DNA of 64,000 nt from Cladocopium goreaui. Lineage: Eukaryota > Sar > Dinophyceae > Suessiales > Symbiodiniaceae. Location: NCBI GenBank assembly GCA_947184155.2, contig CAMXCT020006754.1, forward strand, positions 1 to 64,000, given 5' to 3'. The notes beneath the pieces are model-generated. The model saw only the letters and a program-made list of their open reading frames with translations, ran no database searches and had not been told where the DNA came from. The first letter of the stretch is position 1, and the number at the start of each line of letters is the position of its first letter. The translations under genes and the position numbers were made by a program. This document shows, one piece after another, positions 1 to 10,900 of this stretch.

Positions 1-552
1 TGCGAATTCTGTTGTGGAATGCATCTTAGTGCAAAAACACTCCAAGTACACCTGTCAGGAATGGGTTGATGAAGTGACCTGCCAAATTGCAGGAAGCTAT
101 CATCGCCATAGCCAGTGAAGTTTCAAACCGATTTTGAAAGTGTGCAGATTGCGAAAACCGTGCAGGCACAGAAGTGACATCAAATTGGTTGAAAAAGTTG
201 AAATTGGTTGAAAAATGGCGAGGTGGTTCTTGGGTTAGCCACTGCCCATCACGAGGAAATAAAAACTGGACGCAGGTACGTGGAGTTGATCAGACTCCAT
301 ACCCTAGTCAACTGCATGGGGCTTCATTGCCGACAGCCATGCAGCGACCCTGTCGCCCCCTGCTTTTTCAAAAATACAAAAAAAACAGTCACAATCACAA
401 AACCGCAGGTTAGAAGTTTACATTTCTTCAGATGGTTCACACACACGCACACACAGGTGATACACACACACACACACTTGCTCAGAACAGTCATTGCGAA
501 TTTTGATGTGGAATGCATCGGACGTGCAAAAACACCACCAGTAACCTGACAC
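1..552. repeat. Direct repeat pair, about 60 bp (1-60 and 494-552)
   Basis: The first 60 bases recur in diverged form at 494-552: both begin TGCGAATT, share GTGGAATGCATC and then GTGCAAAAACAC. The intervening sequence contains CA-dinucleotide runs at 435-480. This looks like the edge of an older dispersed or tandem repeat of about 490 bp period. No gene is visible here. Confidence 0.45.
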
Positions 553-837
553 GAAGAATGAAAATTAATAAGAATATATATATATATAGACGTATAATCA
601 CAGTAGACGTTGATCCTATAAAGCAACAGCGATAAATTATATGTCCCCCAGCTGCGACTTATATGCGCCCAGGGGCGGGACTATAATATTGTATTATATT
701 AAAATTGCAGGTACGTCAGTGCTGGCTAGGCACCGATATCACATCCACTTGGTGCGGTCTTTGTTAGATGAGGCACACCAAGGGACCCTCATCCCCCTGC
801 AATATACTGAAGTTTTACATCTATGCAGATGGAACAC

Positions 838-1277
838 ACACACTGGACTGGTTTTAAGAATTGGAGCTGGTTCCAAATTGGTCGCGTCGAATCGTGCGGA
901 TAGTTCGTTCTGCAGGGTTTTAACTTAAAAGATTTGGCAATTCCTACCTGGTAGACCTTGTCAAGGCTGTATCCAAGAACGCAAGGTTGAAGAGGTCGAA
1001 AAGGTCGAAGCGGTCGTGAAACCAGATTTCAAATTGCAGTGCAACAGCAAAAAATCGCTTGCTGAAAATGGATAACGGAATAGAAAACAAACAGCGCATG
1101 AACAGAACCGAAGTCAACAGTTTTAACCAGTTTTAACCAAGCAGGTACACAACTGAGCGTCCTCAGTTGCTTCCCCTTCAGTGACACAGCTTCGTTGGGC
1201 AAGGTAGTCACTGAAGGCCTTGCCCCCCTGCATGTGTAGTTAACCATTCCCTGTGCTAGAAGGGTTTACACACACAC
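838..1277 (-). repeat. Left terminal-like direct repeat (3' end of element)
   Basis: Aligned without gaps to 11469-11908, with four substitutions seen in about 435 bp. Both copies are edged by CA/ACAC runs, so exact ends are uncertain. It lies downstream of the RT ORF on the minus strand. Confidence 0.85.
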
Positions 1278-1637
1278 GCCCCACGACGGGGCAAAACTTG
1301 CTATGACAAGTGTGAGCGCATGTAATTTGTAGAATGGCGCTAGCTACAATCGAACGAAAACTGCTCCAAAACTGCTCTATACCATGATTGGGTGTGGTAG
1401 GCGCCAGAATTGGCTGCTGCAGTAACAGAAACCTTGTTGGATGAACCTGCCAACCCTTATACCTGGGTAACGCCATGACTCCTAAGGACGCGCGTAATGT
1501 CCGGCGAGAAGGGGCAACAAAGTTTCGTGCGTTTATTTCGACCTATATCCTAGCGCACTCAGTGTCAAGCACGCTTGTGACGCCACATGTCGCACGAAAG
1601 CATCTATTTATTAAATTGTTCGTCTATTTAAACGTGA

Positions 1638-1674
1638 AATCCTGGGTTTTTCGGCTTTGCCCAGTCGCCATCAC
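1638..1674 (-). repeat. Single copy of the hairpin module downstream of the RT ORF
   Basis: The core CCTGGG...CGGCTTTGCCCAG followed by TCGCCATCA is the same module that fills 7963-11110. It can fold as CTGGG pairing with CCCAG around a 12-13 nt loop. It sits about 165 bp beyond the stop of the reverse-transcriptase ORF. Confidence 0.8.
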
Positions 1675-1839
1675 CTGTAGATGATTTAACGGATCAAAAG
1701 AAATGTGACCGTCATATCCGGTTGTGGTATCACATGTATGGTCAGCGCAGCGTTCTGCATTTTTTACTGCGCACATTCATCAAGAACGGTTGGAATCAGA
1801 ATCTGTTCAATAATCCAGGAACGCGTCCTATCGGCGTGG

Positions 1840-4581
1840 TCAGTGTTGTTTCGAATCTTGGCCGCCCAGTTCCAAAGTTGTTGCTTCACTGCGCGCATTG
1901 TCAATCCGGAGCGCAACGCAATAACAAAGATCTTGAATTTGAGGAATGACCAGCGATTTTGGGTGTGTGTATCTGAGGACCATCAGTAAGCGCGCTGCAA
2001 ATGCTGAAGACAAGGCAAGATCGGATCCTTGACTAATGCTGGAGCGATAGTGACTCATATCATGATGGAAACGAACTGTAGTGGTTCTTTGATCTGTGTC
2101 GACGTGTACCCCCAATAATATTGGGTCAGACACTTCTTCAAGCAAAATAGGCGCTCCATAGAATTCTGCATGTGTGAATACGGACCAAATAGGAGAACAA
2201 CGCCATGATCCAAAGCCCATCATAGCCCGGTTATCCACATATCGGGTATTGCACAACAGTCGATTTGCCGCGATCATATCCTCGAATGTTTTGGAAAAAA
2301 TGTGTTCTTGACATGCTGCTACGAGTCCGCATAACGCCGGGGCAAAGTGTGAACCCATACTAGCACCTTGAACTTGCTTAAACAGATGCCGACCAACCAT
2401 GAAATATGAATTACGTAGAAGAAAGGAAACCATTGCAGGTAGATGAATCAAACTGACTTGCGTCGTACGATTGCCAGCTCGTCGATACCGACCACGAAAA
2501 ATTCGTTGGGCAGATTCACGATCTTGAAGTTGGAAAGTAATAGTGCTGTCCAGAGACACATTGTACTTGTGACAATACACATGCAACGCATACCATACAC
2601 TGTCGACCATTCGAGAATGTGGTACCGAATTGAAAAAACCTGATAAGTCTTGTTGGTCCATGTTTATAGGCAGATGGCTCGGTAAATCATCAAACACATA
2701 ATGAATTGCCCGCATGATTTGAACAACGTCTTTGTCCAGCGATGTCTCACGAAATAATGACCGAATCAGCTGTAATACTACCCCTCCAATGACTTCGCCT
2801 AATCGGTTGTTCCAACTGTTTGTATATGCAATGATCGGACGCGCCGCTTCAAAATGTTTGCTAGGTTTGGGAAGAATATACGCACATGGGCACTTTCCAC
2901 CAGGTGAGGCCAATTTTCGCAAGTGAGGTGGAAGGCTATCTCCCAAATCGACCATAACTCGTGGGAAAACTGTGTTCCAACCGACAGAACATCTGACAAA
3001 CACGTCAGGTGTCATGAACGTTTTCATGAGGAGGTGGTGATAATGATGTGGGCAACACAAATGAGCTCGATGAGGATGGTGATCAGCTGGGCAAATGACG
3101 AACCTTCTTATACTACGCAATTCACGAAACAGGGCTTGGAATGTACAAACACCGTCACGGGAAACTGCTTGGACATGTTGTTGCCAAATATAGTGACACA
3201 TGTAGTTCCATATGGTTGTGAACCGTCTTCCTAGCCGCCATCTTTCGCACCATTTAGCAAATTGTTGTTGTGCATCTGTGATCCAGCGTCTTTGTGATGG
3301 AAACACGGTGTCAGCTAAGTTCAGATGTCCAACCAGTAACGTTGGAAACAACCCACTTGCTGTGCTGAACACATGTCCAGTTGAACGTACATGATCTCCA
3401 TAATCAAATGTACCGCAAGCCATACATTCAAACACGCATTCGTCTGGGGACCAGCTCTGCAAGAAAGAATGGAAATTGAAAACGAAATCTGAAAAAGGCC
3501 TGTTTCGTCGCAGAACAACATGTGTGGTTGGTACATGAAACCAGGGAAACAAACAGGAATGATGTTGCAGCAGCTCTCGAAGCCACGTTCGAACTAGGTC
3601 TTTCACATCGCACTGCAGGGGCAACAGCAACATTGGCACATTCGCGGGGGGGGCATGCCCACCTTTGAACTCAAGGCAGTTTTTTAGCGATCGTTGCGCA
3701 CGCGTGCGCCAGGGTTCATCTATCTGGTGTACAAGTTTGTAAAGCATGTACAGAAACTCAAGGTTTACCTGCGAACTCCGTAGAACTTGTGCTGCATGGA
3801 ACTTTCGTCGAGTTGTGCATCCTAGCCAGTACAACAGCTCGAACAAGTGTGTAGGCTGCTTCCACATGCGACTCATGGCAGATTCGTCCAGGGCACAGTT
3901 AGCAAGGAAGGAGAACCGATCGTGTACACGCTTGCCGGCTGTTTCACAAGGCATAGAAAAATTCAAAGGGGCAGCAACGCCGTGTTTCTTCAATAATGGA
4001 TTGACAAATGGGTGGTTCGACATAGGCCTGAGCTGACCGATTAATGTCGTTTCTGCTGCTCGCAATGCAATTTCATCGTCAATTTGCTGCAATGGAATTA
4101 TGATGAAATGAAAAAATGTTTGGGTGCTCTGCCAAATCTTCAGTGCTGGTTCAAAGAAGGCGTCAACTCCTTTACGCAGTTGCTCATACTTTCGATAGCG
4201 ACTATATTCCCTATCCATAGGTGTATTTGTTGTACTGCCCACGTACCACCAGGTAGCGTGCTCTTGGACGCAAGAAGTTTTTAAATACACCCATCCTGGC
4301 GAGTGGAATTGCTCAAACGTAGAATTTCCTGTGATCTCTTGTGATTTGAGAAACCGTGCTAATTTGATCCATGTTTTCGTCGTGGTGCTGCACATGTTCT
4401 TCAACAGAACGAACCTGGTGAAAAGCATCGTTTCCAACCAGAGGTATCTCCGCATGGAGAAATAGTTGAATTGTTCAAAAAAGGTCTTCCGGACTGGTTG
4501 TATCCACCGGAAAAACTTGTGAATTATTGCATCTAGGACAAACTTCGTTGATCCCATGAATTGTAAGTCAAAACTGGTCAT
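1840..4581 (-). CDS. GIY-YIG reverse transcriptase (Penelope-like, 913 aa)
   Basis: Predicted to nick DNA and prime reverse transcription of the element RNA. A GIY-YIG-like nuclease lies near the N-terminus: GWVYL at 96-100, WWYVGST at 111-117, arginines at 124-130, and a glutamate in AAETTLIGQLRP near 177. Cys/His clusters at 382-403 and 497-516 could bind zinc. RT motifs follow: RPIIAY near 581, motif A DLSGFFNSVP with Asp645, motif B QGASMG at 738-743 and motif C RYVDN at 780-784. The second Asp of the usual YxDD is Asn here, which may be a lineage trait rather than inactivation. The ORF is intact. The ATG follows 27 bases after an in-frame TGA closing the upstream ORF, and the bases between remain open, so the true start may be upstream by readthrough. 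Confidence 0.85.
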   Translation of the reverse strand: MTSFDLQFMGSTKFVLDAIIHKFFRWIQPVRKTFFEQFNYFSMRRYLWLETMLFTRFVLLKNMCSTTTKTWIKLARFLKSQEITGNSTFEQFHSPGWVYLKTSCVQEHATWWYVGSTTNTPMDREYSRYRKYEQLRKGVDAFFEPALKIWQSTQTFFHFIIIPLQQIDDEIALRAAETTLIGQLRPMSNHPFVNPLLKKHGVAAPLNFSMPCETAGKRVHDRFSFLANCALDESAMSRMWKQPTHLFELLYWLGCTTRRKFHAAQVLRSSQVNLEFLYMLYKLVHQIDEPWRTRAQRSLKNCLEFKGGHAPPANVPMLLLPLQCDVKDLVRTWLRELLQHHSCLFPWFHVPTTHVVLRRNRPFSDFVFNFHSFLQSWSPDECVFECMACGTFDYGDHVRSTGHVFSTASGLFPTLLVGHLNLADTVFPSQRRWITDAQQQFAKWCERWRLGRRFTTIWNYMCHYIWQQHVQAVSRDGVCTFQALFRELRSIRRFVICPADHHPHRAHLCCPHHYHHLLMKTFMTPDVFVRCSVGWNTVFPRVMVDLGDSLPPHLRKLASPGGKCPCAYILPKPSKHFEAARPIIAYTNSWNNRLGEVIGGVVLQLIRSLFRETSLDKDVVQIMRAIHYVFDDLPSHLPINMDQQDLSGFFNSVPHSRMVDSVWYALHVYCHKYNVSLDSTITFQLQDRESAQRIFRGRYRRAGNRTTQVSLIHLPAMVSFLLRNSYFMVGRHLFKQVQGASMGSHFAPALCGLVAACQEHIFSKTFEDMIAANRLLCNTRYVDNRAMMGFGSWRCSPIWSVFTHAEFYGAPILLEEVSDPILLGVHVDTDQRTTTVRFHHDMSHYRSSISQGSDLALSSAFAARLLMVLRYTHPKSLVIPQIQDLCYCVALRIDNARSEATTLELGGQDSKQH

Positions 4582-4611
4582 GCATGCATCCGCAAAATGC
4601 GGACAAAGTCA
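4582..4611 (-). other. In-frame TGA junction between ORF1 and the RT ORF
   Basis: ORF1 ends at a TGA (4609-4611) in exactly the frame of the RT ORF. Nine sense codons (LCPHFADAC) separate the stop from the RT ATG. The context is CGC-TGA-CTT, and TGA followed by C is a known leaky context, with TGA-CTA the strongest form. Suppression would give a fusion of about 1,378 residues. A recent nonsense mutation or reinitiation is equally possible from one copy. Confidence 0.6.
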
Positions 4612-5973
4612 GCGGTGCAAATGGTTCAAAATCGTGAGGAGCTTGAGAGCCTCCCCTGGCTTGAATTTGGTTGCATCACTGGGCTCCATGCCCCAACTCA
4701 CCAACATCCGCTGTAGAGACGGTGCTTGGCCAGCATCGAGTTTCTCGTACATTTCCTTAAACTCCCTGGCACGTCGATCAATCTCAGCATGCTGCTTCGT
4801 ATCTGGAACCTGCGACTTCATCCAAGAATTGATACACTGCACAGTATGGTTTTTGGGACCTGTGGATTCTAAATGGTTTGGGCGGTCTCGTACTGCCAGT
4901 TCTGTCAGCTTGCTCAGTGCCTGAGTTGTTGCGTTTCCTTGTCCGCTGAATGGCAATGTCTGTTGCCCTGGTTGTCGTGTGCTGTCTGCAGTACCTGGGG
5001 GTGAGGTGCTGGGGCCAGCAGGCGTGGGAAGAGCCTGGAGGGTGTGGGGAGGTGAATGGGATGGCATGTTCCTGCTTGGTGCTATCCCTGGTACTGCGGG
5101 CTCTGCTTGGGATTGATGCGAATTGTCAGCAGCACCTTGACCTACTTGCATACGAAGTCTGGCATTCTCCTCTTCCATTCTACGTAATCGTTCCATCAAC
5201 TGATTGGAAGGGTCCCGTGGGAGAATGGTGCGGAACTGTTCCATGGTGAAATCGGCCAATGCTTCTAGGGCTGCTTTTCTGGCACTCCACTGTGTTAAAT
5301 CTGTGGACAAACCCTGTTTGGCCGCAGCACCTGACAGTAGTTGATTGAAATCAACTTGCTGCTCACGAAGAATTTTCATAAGGGCTGATGTAAAGTAGCA
5401 TTCTTGACGGGAACGAAACAACTCAAGGAATGTGGCTTTGCCATTTGCCAACAGACGTAGGCACCAATTCTGAGACATGTTGTGGATGATAGGGATAAGC
5501 TTCACATCATGAATAGGTACATTGTCGATGCCAAGGTTTCTACTGACAGACGTTGAGATGACCTGACGAGGGAGTGCTAGGCCATAGACTAAGTTGGTGT
5601 CCAAAAAGTCCTGGTTGGGTTTCCATGTGTCAGGAATCTCGTAATGGTTTTCCCATCGGTCTTCCGAAGCCTGTGGGAGGTGTATTTGATGTCTCGCAGG
5701 TACTGGGGAACTACCTGACCTTCTTGGAGCCTTTCTGTGATGCGAATTGGACGTCTCATGTTGCCTCACATATCCTCGGGACGGTCGCAGTCGCAAATCA
5801 TCTTCATGCCTTCGACGATCACGGGCAGGGGACCGCGAACGGCGTCGGGAATCACCGCGTCCCATTGTGCGCACGCTGGATAAGCAAATTGAAAACTTGC
5901 TACAACTGTCCAATGCAGCAGTATGATGTTTGAAAGGATACTTGGAGAATGTGCCTATCTGGATAACGAGCAT
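4609..5973 (-). CDS. Retroelement ORF1: RS-rich, coiled-coil protein (454 aa)
   Basis: No family recognised. The first ATG gives 454 residues. An internal ATG at 5865 (MGRGDSRRRSRSPARDRRR) would remove 36 residues and put the basic RS-repeat region at the N-terminus, as in the small upstream ORF, and I think it is the likelier start. The order is: Arg/Ser-rich basic segment (37-60), a folded-looking middle part (about 120-250), a short coiled coil (LMERLRRMEEENARLRMQ, near 275), a Pro/Ser/Gln-rich linker, and a C-terminal helical part. An RNA-binding nucleocapsid-like role, as for ORF1 of many retroelements, is inferred from charge and position only. It is followed in the same frame by the RT ORF. 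Confidence 0.7.
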   Translation of the reverse strand: MLVIQIGTFSKYPFKHHTAALDSCSKFSICLSSVRTMGRGDSRRRSRSPARDRRRHEDDLRLRPSRGYVRQHETSNSHHRKAPRRSGSSPVPARHQIHLPQASEDRWENHYEIPDTWKPNQDFLDTNLVYGLALPRQVISTSVSRNLGIDNVPIHDVKLIPIIHNMSQNWCLRLLANGKATFLELFRSRQECYFTSALMKILREQQVDFNQLLSGAAAKQGLSTDLTQWSARKAALEALADFTMEQFRTILPRDPSNQLMERLRRMEEENARLRMQVGQGAADNSHQSQAEPAVPGIAPSRNMPSHSPPHTLQALPTPAGPSTSPPGTADSTRQPGQQTLPFSGQGNATTQALSKLTELAVRDRPNHLESTGPKNHTVQCINSWMKSQVPDTKQHAEIDRRAREFKEMYEKLDAGQAPSLQRMLVSWGMEPSDATKFKPGEALKLLTILNHLHR

Positions 5974-6130
5974 ATTACTTTGTGTTCATGTCTGTATGTC
6001 TGTTATATATGCGCGCGCTGGACCAAGTGGCGAGATGTATCAGATTCGACTTCATGAAGCATGAAGCAAAATACGTGTCAAGGTTGTCAATATGGTTCTA
6101 AAATCTGTGTTATCGCAACATGTACACTAG

Positions 6131-6246
6131 ATTGACATCCTGGGTTTCTGGCTTTGCCCAGTAGCCATCAAACGACACGTGCGTATCAAAACATACATGG
6201 TGAAACTGACATCCTGGGTTTTTCCGGCTTTGCCCAGTGGCCATCA
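6131..6246 (-). repeat. Two hairpin modules between element ORFs
   Basis: Copies at 6131-6170 and 6206-6246 carry GACATCCTGGG...GGCTTTGCCCAG and CCATCA, as in the large array. They lie in the gap between the 317 aa ORF (ends 6465) and ORF1 (starts 5973 or 5865), about 75 bp apart, which is the array period. Confidence 0.8.
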
Positions 6247-6464
6247 GACGAAGTTTCCCTGTAATACATGTTTTGTCTTAGAACTCAACGTCAGGTGTTA
6301 TCTGAAACTCTCAAAGTCTCATTTACTTAACAAAACAATCAAATAACCACATCATAGCAACAAAGAGGCATTTGAGGTCTTTTTCAGCTCCGTTTCTTGT
6401 CACGAAAAGGGAAATTACATTGTGCAAACCCTGTTGGTTTTAAGCACCTCGATGTGTACCGAAC

Positions 6465-7418
6465 TCATTTAAATCCAGCTTTTTCTTTGTCAATGTAGGA
6501 AATTCCTAAGACTTTGGACAGATGTGTGCGAGCAAGCCATCGTTTTTCGCGGGTTTGGTGAACTGTATCAAACCAGTGCGCACATGCTGTCTCAGCGAGG
6601 ACTCCACCTCCATGTAGTGTGTAGTGACAATTTTGTCTCAATCCAGCAATCCCAATCACCTGAACTTCTTTGTTATTCGATTGTCGTGCAGTTTTTAACA
6701 GGACTTGGCGACGAAGGTTTTTCCAATTTTGTTCTGTTACCTTGGTGTCAATAATCCGACAGAAAAACCCTGGACTTGGGTACCATTGTTCGTTTTGTTC
6801 ATCAATATTGCATGATGGTAAGATCACCTGGTTCTGGATGATGGGAATCGCTGCTTCCATACTGGTACCATGTCCAAAAGGATAAAAGCATCGAAATGGA
6901 ATGGGTTGGCATGAGTGTCCATCAATCATTGGTGATGGAAAGCCAAAAGGAAAGAAAAAGGCCAGCCCAATGTTGCCACACTGTGTGTCATGAATCAGCT
7001 CGCATTCCGTGAACATTGTAGTCCAGTTGGGGATGTACTTCAAAATGTCCATGAAAACCTGCGCAGTCGCCCTGTGAACCAATGTAGATTCAATGTGATG
7101 TAAACGAAGGAACTCATCAAACATGGCCCATTCCCATCTAGGTTGTGGCAGACTCGGCCGGGGAAACTCATGAAATGCTTTGATTCGGATTTCCTGAAGC
7201 ATCAGACCTTTCAGTTCCTGCAATATTTCAGATACGTCAAGCCACTTGGCGTGATTGACCAGTGCCGCGTCAATCGCCGGGGAATCTATACAATATGTAA
7301 CCGCTGTAGACCAAAGTTCCAAGTGTTTGCGCGTCTTGAGCTCAATCATGTCCAACTGTAATGGGTACACCCGTATGAAGCAGTAAGAGAGTTTGGCAAG
7401 ATTTACTTGGTTGAGCAT
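6465..7418 (-). CDS. Element ORF, unknown function (317 aa)
   Basis: No family recognised. It is a mixed hydrophobic, Trp/His/Phe-rich protein with no transmembrane segment, signal peptide or repeat. A Cys/His-containing stretch near 140-185 and a C-terminal GGGVLAETACAHWF are the most distinctive parts. The ATG overlaps the end of the preceding ORF by 16 bases in the -1 frame, and that frame stays open for at least several codons upstream of the ATG, so frameshift or reinitiation coupling is plausible. Codon use and GC are like ORF1 and the RT. The position inside the retroelement suggests an element-encoded accessory protein, possibly a second structural protein. Confidence 0.65.
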   Translation of the reverse strand: MLNQVNLAKLSYCFIRVYPLQLDMIELKTRKHLELWSTAVTYCIDSPAIDAALVNHAKWLDVSEILQELKGLMLQEIRIKAFHEFPRPSLPQPRWEWAMFDEFLRLHHIESTLVHRATAQVFMDILKYIPNWTTMFTECELIHDTQCGNIGLAFFFPFGFPSPMIDGHSCQPIPFRCFYPFGHGTSMEAAIPIIQNQVILPSCNIDEQNEQWYPSPGFFCRIIDTKVTEQNWKNLRRQVLLKTARQSNNKEVQVIGIAGLRQNCHYTLHGGGVLAETACAHWFDTVHQTREKRWLARTHLSKVLGISYIDKEKAGFK

Positions 7419-7798
7419 AGTTTCAAACTTCCATGGAACCTGTCCTGTTGTAAACTTCCAATGTACAGGGATCGCACATCATACTTAGTGTCTTCGCGAT
7501 CACTCAGAGTGGGGGTTGAATCATTCAATGCCGGGCATGACGCTGCCTGTTGTTGTAAAAACTGAATGGCTGGTCGTGGTGGTGGAGGAGGAGGCACATA
7601 TTGTCGAAATAAATTGACTACATTTGGGTCCGTCAGGATGGACGTGTCATGAATTTCAACTCGACAACCATGTGCAGACATGTCCAATACCAATTTAGGT
7701 CGCGATGGGGCAGATTTGGCACCTAGTCCTCTTGCATTGGGTGATCGGGATCTATGACGCCGACGATCTCGAGAAGGGGGAAGTGCATGGTGCGGCAT
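7403..7798 (-). CDS. Element ORF, small RS/proline-rich protein (131 aa)
   Basis: The first ATG gives MPHHALPPSRDRRRHRSRSP, a basic RS-type start very like ORF1 from its internal ATG (SRSPARDRRR). The middle holds a run of six prolines (VPPPPPPRPAIQF), followed by an acidic/Ser-Thr-rich tail. No domain recognised. It is the first ORF after the hairpin array in transcription order. Its stop overlaps the ATG of the 317 aa ORF, so the two may be translated together. The shared RS signature with ORF1 suggests either a duplicated N-terminal module or a common need for RNA or SR-protein binding; this is inference. Confidence 0.55.
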   Translation of the reverse strand: MPHHALPPSRDRRRHRSRSPNARGLGAKSAPSRPKLVLDMSAHGCRVEIHDTSILTDPNVVNLFRQYVPPPPPPRPAIQFLQQQAASCPALNDSTPTLSDREDTKYDVRSLYIGSLQQDRFHGSLKLCSTK

Positions 7799-7962
7799 AT
7801 GGAGAGCGCGTGTATTCAAAGTGGTTCAATATTTGGGGCACTGGACACCTTCAGAGTGATTAAACCAATTCTTAACAAGAAAAACCTTTCTAGTCAACAA
7901 CCATTGGTAAAAACAAATCAACACCTGAAGCCAACCTTTTAGAGCCAAATTTTCATCGTGAG

Positions 7963-10900
7963 TTAACATCCTGGGTTTTTTCGGCTTTGCCCAGTCGCCA
8001 TCATACGAAAATGACATGTCAAAACATGTCAAAACATCAGATTGACATCCTGGGTTTTCGGCTTTGCCCAGTCGCCATCAGATGAGGTTTACGCATTAAA
8101 CCATTTAAAGTAGACTGACATCCTGGGTTTTTTCGGCTTTGCCCAGTAGCCATCGGACGAAGTTTACGCGTCAAACGTGTAAAAGTTATAGATTGACATC
8201 CTGGGTTTTTTCGGCTTTGCCCAGTCGCCATTATACGAAGTTTTCGTTTCAAAACGTGTATATACAAATTAGTCTGACATCCTGGGTTTTCGGCTTTGCC
8301 CAGTTGCCATCACAGGAGATATATGCACTAAACGATGTAAACCTAGACATCCTGGTTTTTTTCGGCTTTGCCCAGTAGCCATCAGACGAAATTTACGCGT
8401 CAAACGTGTAAAAGTTATAAATTGACATCCTGGGTTTTTCGGCTTTGCCCAGTCGCCATTATACGAAGTTTTTCGTTTCAAAACGTGTACAAATAGTCTG
8501 ACATCCTGGGTTTTCGGCTTTGCCCAGTTGCCATCAGAGGTGATTTACGCACAAAAAAAAAACCTGCACCTATAAACTGACATCCCGGGTTTTTCGGCTT
8601 TGCCCAGTGGCCATCAGATCAAAATTACGCGTCAAACATGTAAAAGTGGTAGACTGACATCCTGGGTTTATCGGCTTTGCCCAGTCGCCATTATACGAAG
8701 TGTGCGTTTCAAAACATGTACAACTAGACATCCTGGGTTTTCGGCTTTGCCCAGTCGCCATTTTACGAGGTTTTCGTTTCAAAACGTGTACAAACTAGTC
8801 TGACATCCTGGGTTTTCGGCTTTGCCCAGTCGCCATCACAGGAGATATACGCACTAAACGATGTAAACCTAGACTGACATCCTGGGTTTTTTCGGCTTTG
8901 CCCAGTGGCCATCAGACGAAATTTACGCGTCAAACGTGTAAAAGTTATAGATTGACATCCTGGGTTTTTCGGCTTTGCCCAGTCGCCATTATACGAAGTT
9001 TTTCGTTTCAAAATGTGTACATTAATAGTCTGACATCCTGGGTTTTCGGCTTTGCCCAGTTGCCATCAGAGGTGATTTACGCACTAAAACATGTACCTAT
9101 AAACTGACATCCTGTGTTTTTCGGCTTTGCCCAGTGGCCATCAGATGAAAAATACGCGTCAAACATGTAAAAGTGATAGACTGACATCCTGGGTTTATCG
9201 GCTTAGCCCAGTCGCCATTATACGAAGTGTTCGTTTCAAAACATGTAAAACTAGACTGACATCCTGGGTTTTCGGCTGTGCCCAGTCGCCATTATACGAA
9301 GTTTTCGTTTCAAAACGTGTACAAATTAGTCTGACATCCTGGGTTTTCGGCTTTGCCCAGTCGCCATCACAGGAGATTTGCGCACTAAACCATGCACGTA
9401 TAAACTGACATCCTGGGTTTTTCGGCTTTGCCCAGTGGCCATTAGATGACAATTACGCGTCAAACATGTAAAAGTGATAGACTGACATCCTGGGTTTATC
9501 GGCTTTGCCCAGTCGCCATTATACGAAGTGTTCGTTTCAAAACATGTATAAACCTAAGCTGACATCCTGGGTTTTCGGCTTTGCCCAGTCGCCATTATAC
9601 GAAGTTTTCGTTTCAAAACGTGTACAAATTAGTCTGACATCCTGGGTTTTCGGCTTTGCCCAGTCGCCATCAAAGGAGATTTGCGCACTAAACCATGCAC
9701 GTATAAACTGACATCCTGGGTTTTTCGGCTTTACCCAGTGGCCATCAGATGAAAAATACGCGTCAAACATGTAAAAGTGATAGACTGACATCCTGGGTGT
9801 ATCGGCTTTGCCCAGTCGCCATTATACGAATTGTTCGTTTCAAAACATGTAAAATTAGACTATACATCCTGGGTTTTCGGCTTTGCCCAGTCGCCAATAT
9901 ACGAAGTTTTCGTTTCAAAACATGTACAATTTAGTCTGACATCCTGGGTTTTCGGCTTTGCCCAGTCGCCATCAGATGAGGTTTACGCATTAAACCGTTT
10001 AAATTAGACTGACATCCTGGGTTTTTTGGCTTTGCCCAGTGGCCATCAGATCAAAATTACGCGTCAAACTTGTAAAAGTTATAGATTGACATCCTGGGTT
10101 TTTCGGCTTTGCCTAGTCGCCATTATACGAAGTTTTTCGTTTCAAAATGTGTACATTAATAGTCTGACATCCTGGGTTTTCGGCTTTGCCCAGTTGCCAT
10201 CAGAGGTGATTTACGCACTAAAACATGTACCTATAAACTGACATCCTGGGTTTTTTCGGCTTTGCCCAGTGGCCATCAAATGAAAATTACGCGTAAAACA
10301 TGTAAAAGTGATAGACTGACATCCTGGGTTTATTGGCTTTGCCCAGTCGCCATTATACGAAGTGTTCGTTTCAAAACATGTAAAACTAGACTGACATCCT
10401 GGGTTTTCGGCTTTGCCCAGTCGCCATTATACGAAGTTTTTGTTTCAAAACATGTACAAATTAGTCTGACATCCTGGGTTTTCGGCTTTGCCCAGCCGCC
10501 ATCACAGGAGATTTGCACACTAAACCATGCACGTATAAACTGACATCCTGGGTTTTTCGGCTTTGCCCAGTGGCCATCAGATGAAAATTACGCGTCAAAC
10601 ATGTAAAAGTGATAGGCTGACATCCTGGGTTTATCGGCTTTGCCCAGTCGCCATTATACGAATTGTTCGTTTCAAAACATGTATAAAACTAGACTGACAT
10701 CCTGGGTTTTCGGCTTTGCCCAGTCGCCATTATACGAAGTGTTCGTTTCAAAACATGTAAAACTAGACTGACATCCTGGGTTTTCGGCTGTGCCCAGTCG
10801 CCATTATACGAAGTTTTCGTTTCAAAACGTGTACAAATTAGTCTGACATCCTGGGTTTTCGGCTTTGCCCAGTCGCCATCACAGGAGATTTGCGCACTAA

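Noticed and set aside
1840..4581. Plus-strand open frames opposite the RT ORF
   Set aside because: Short shadows of a long ORF with clear motifs on the minus strand.
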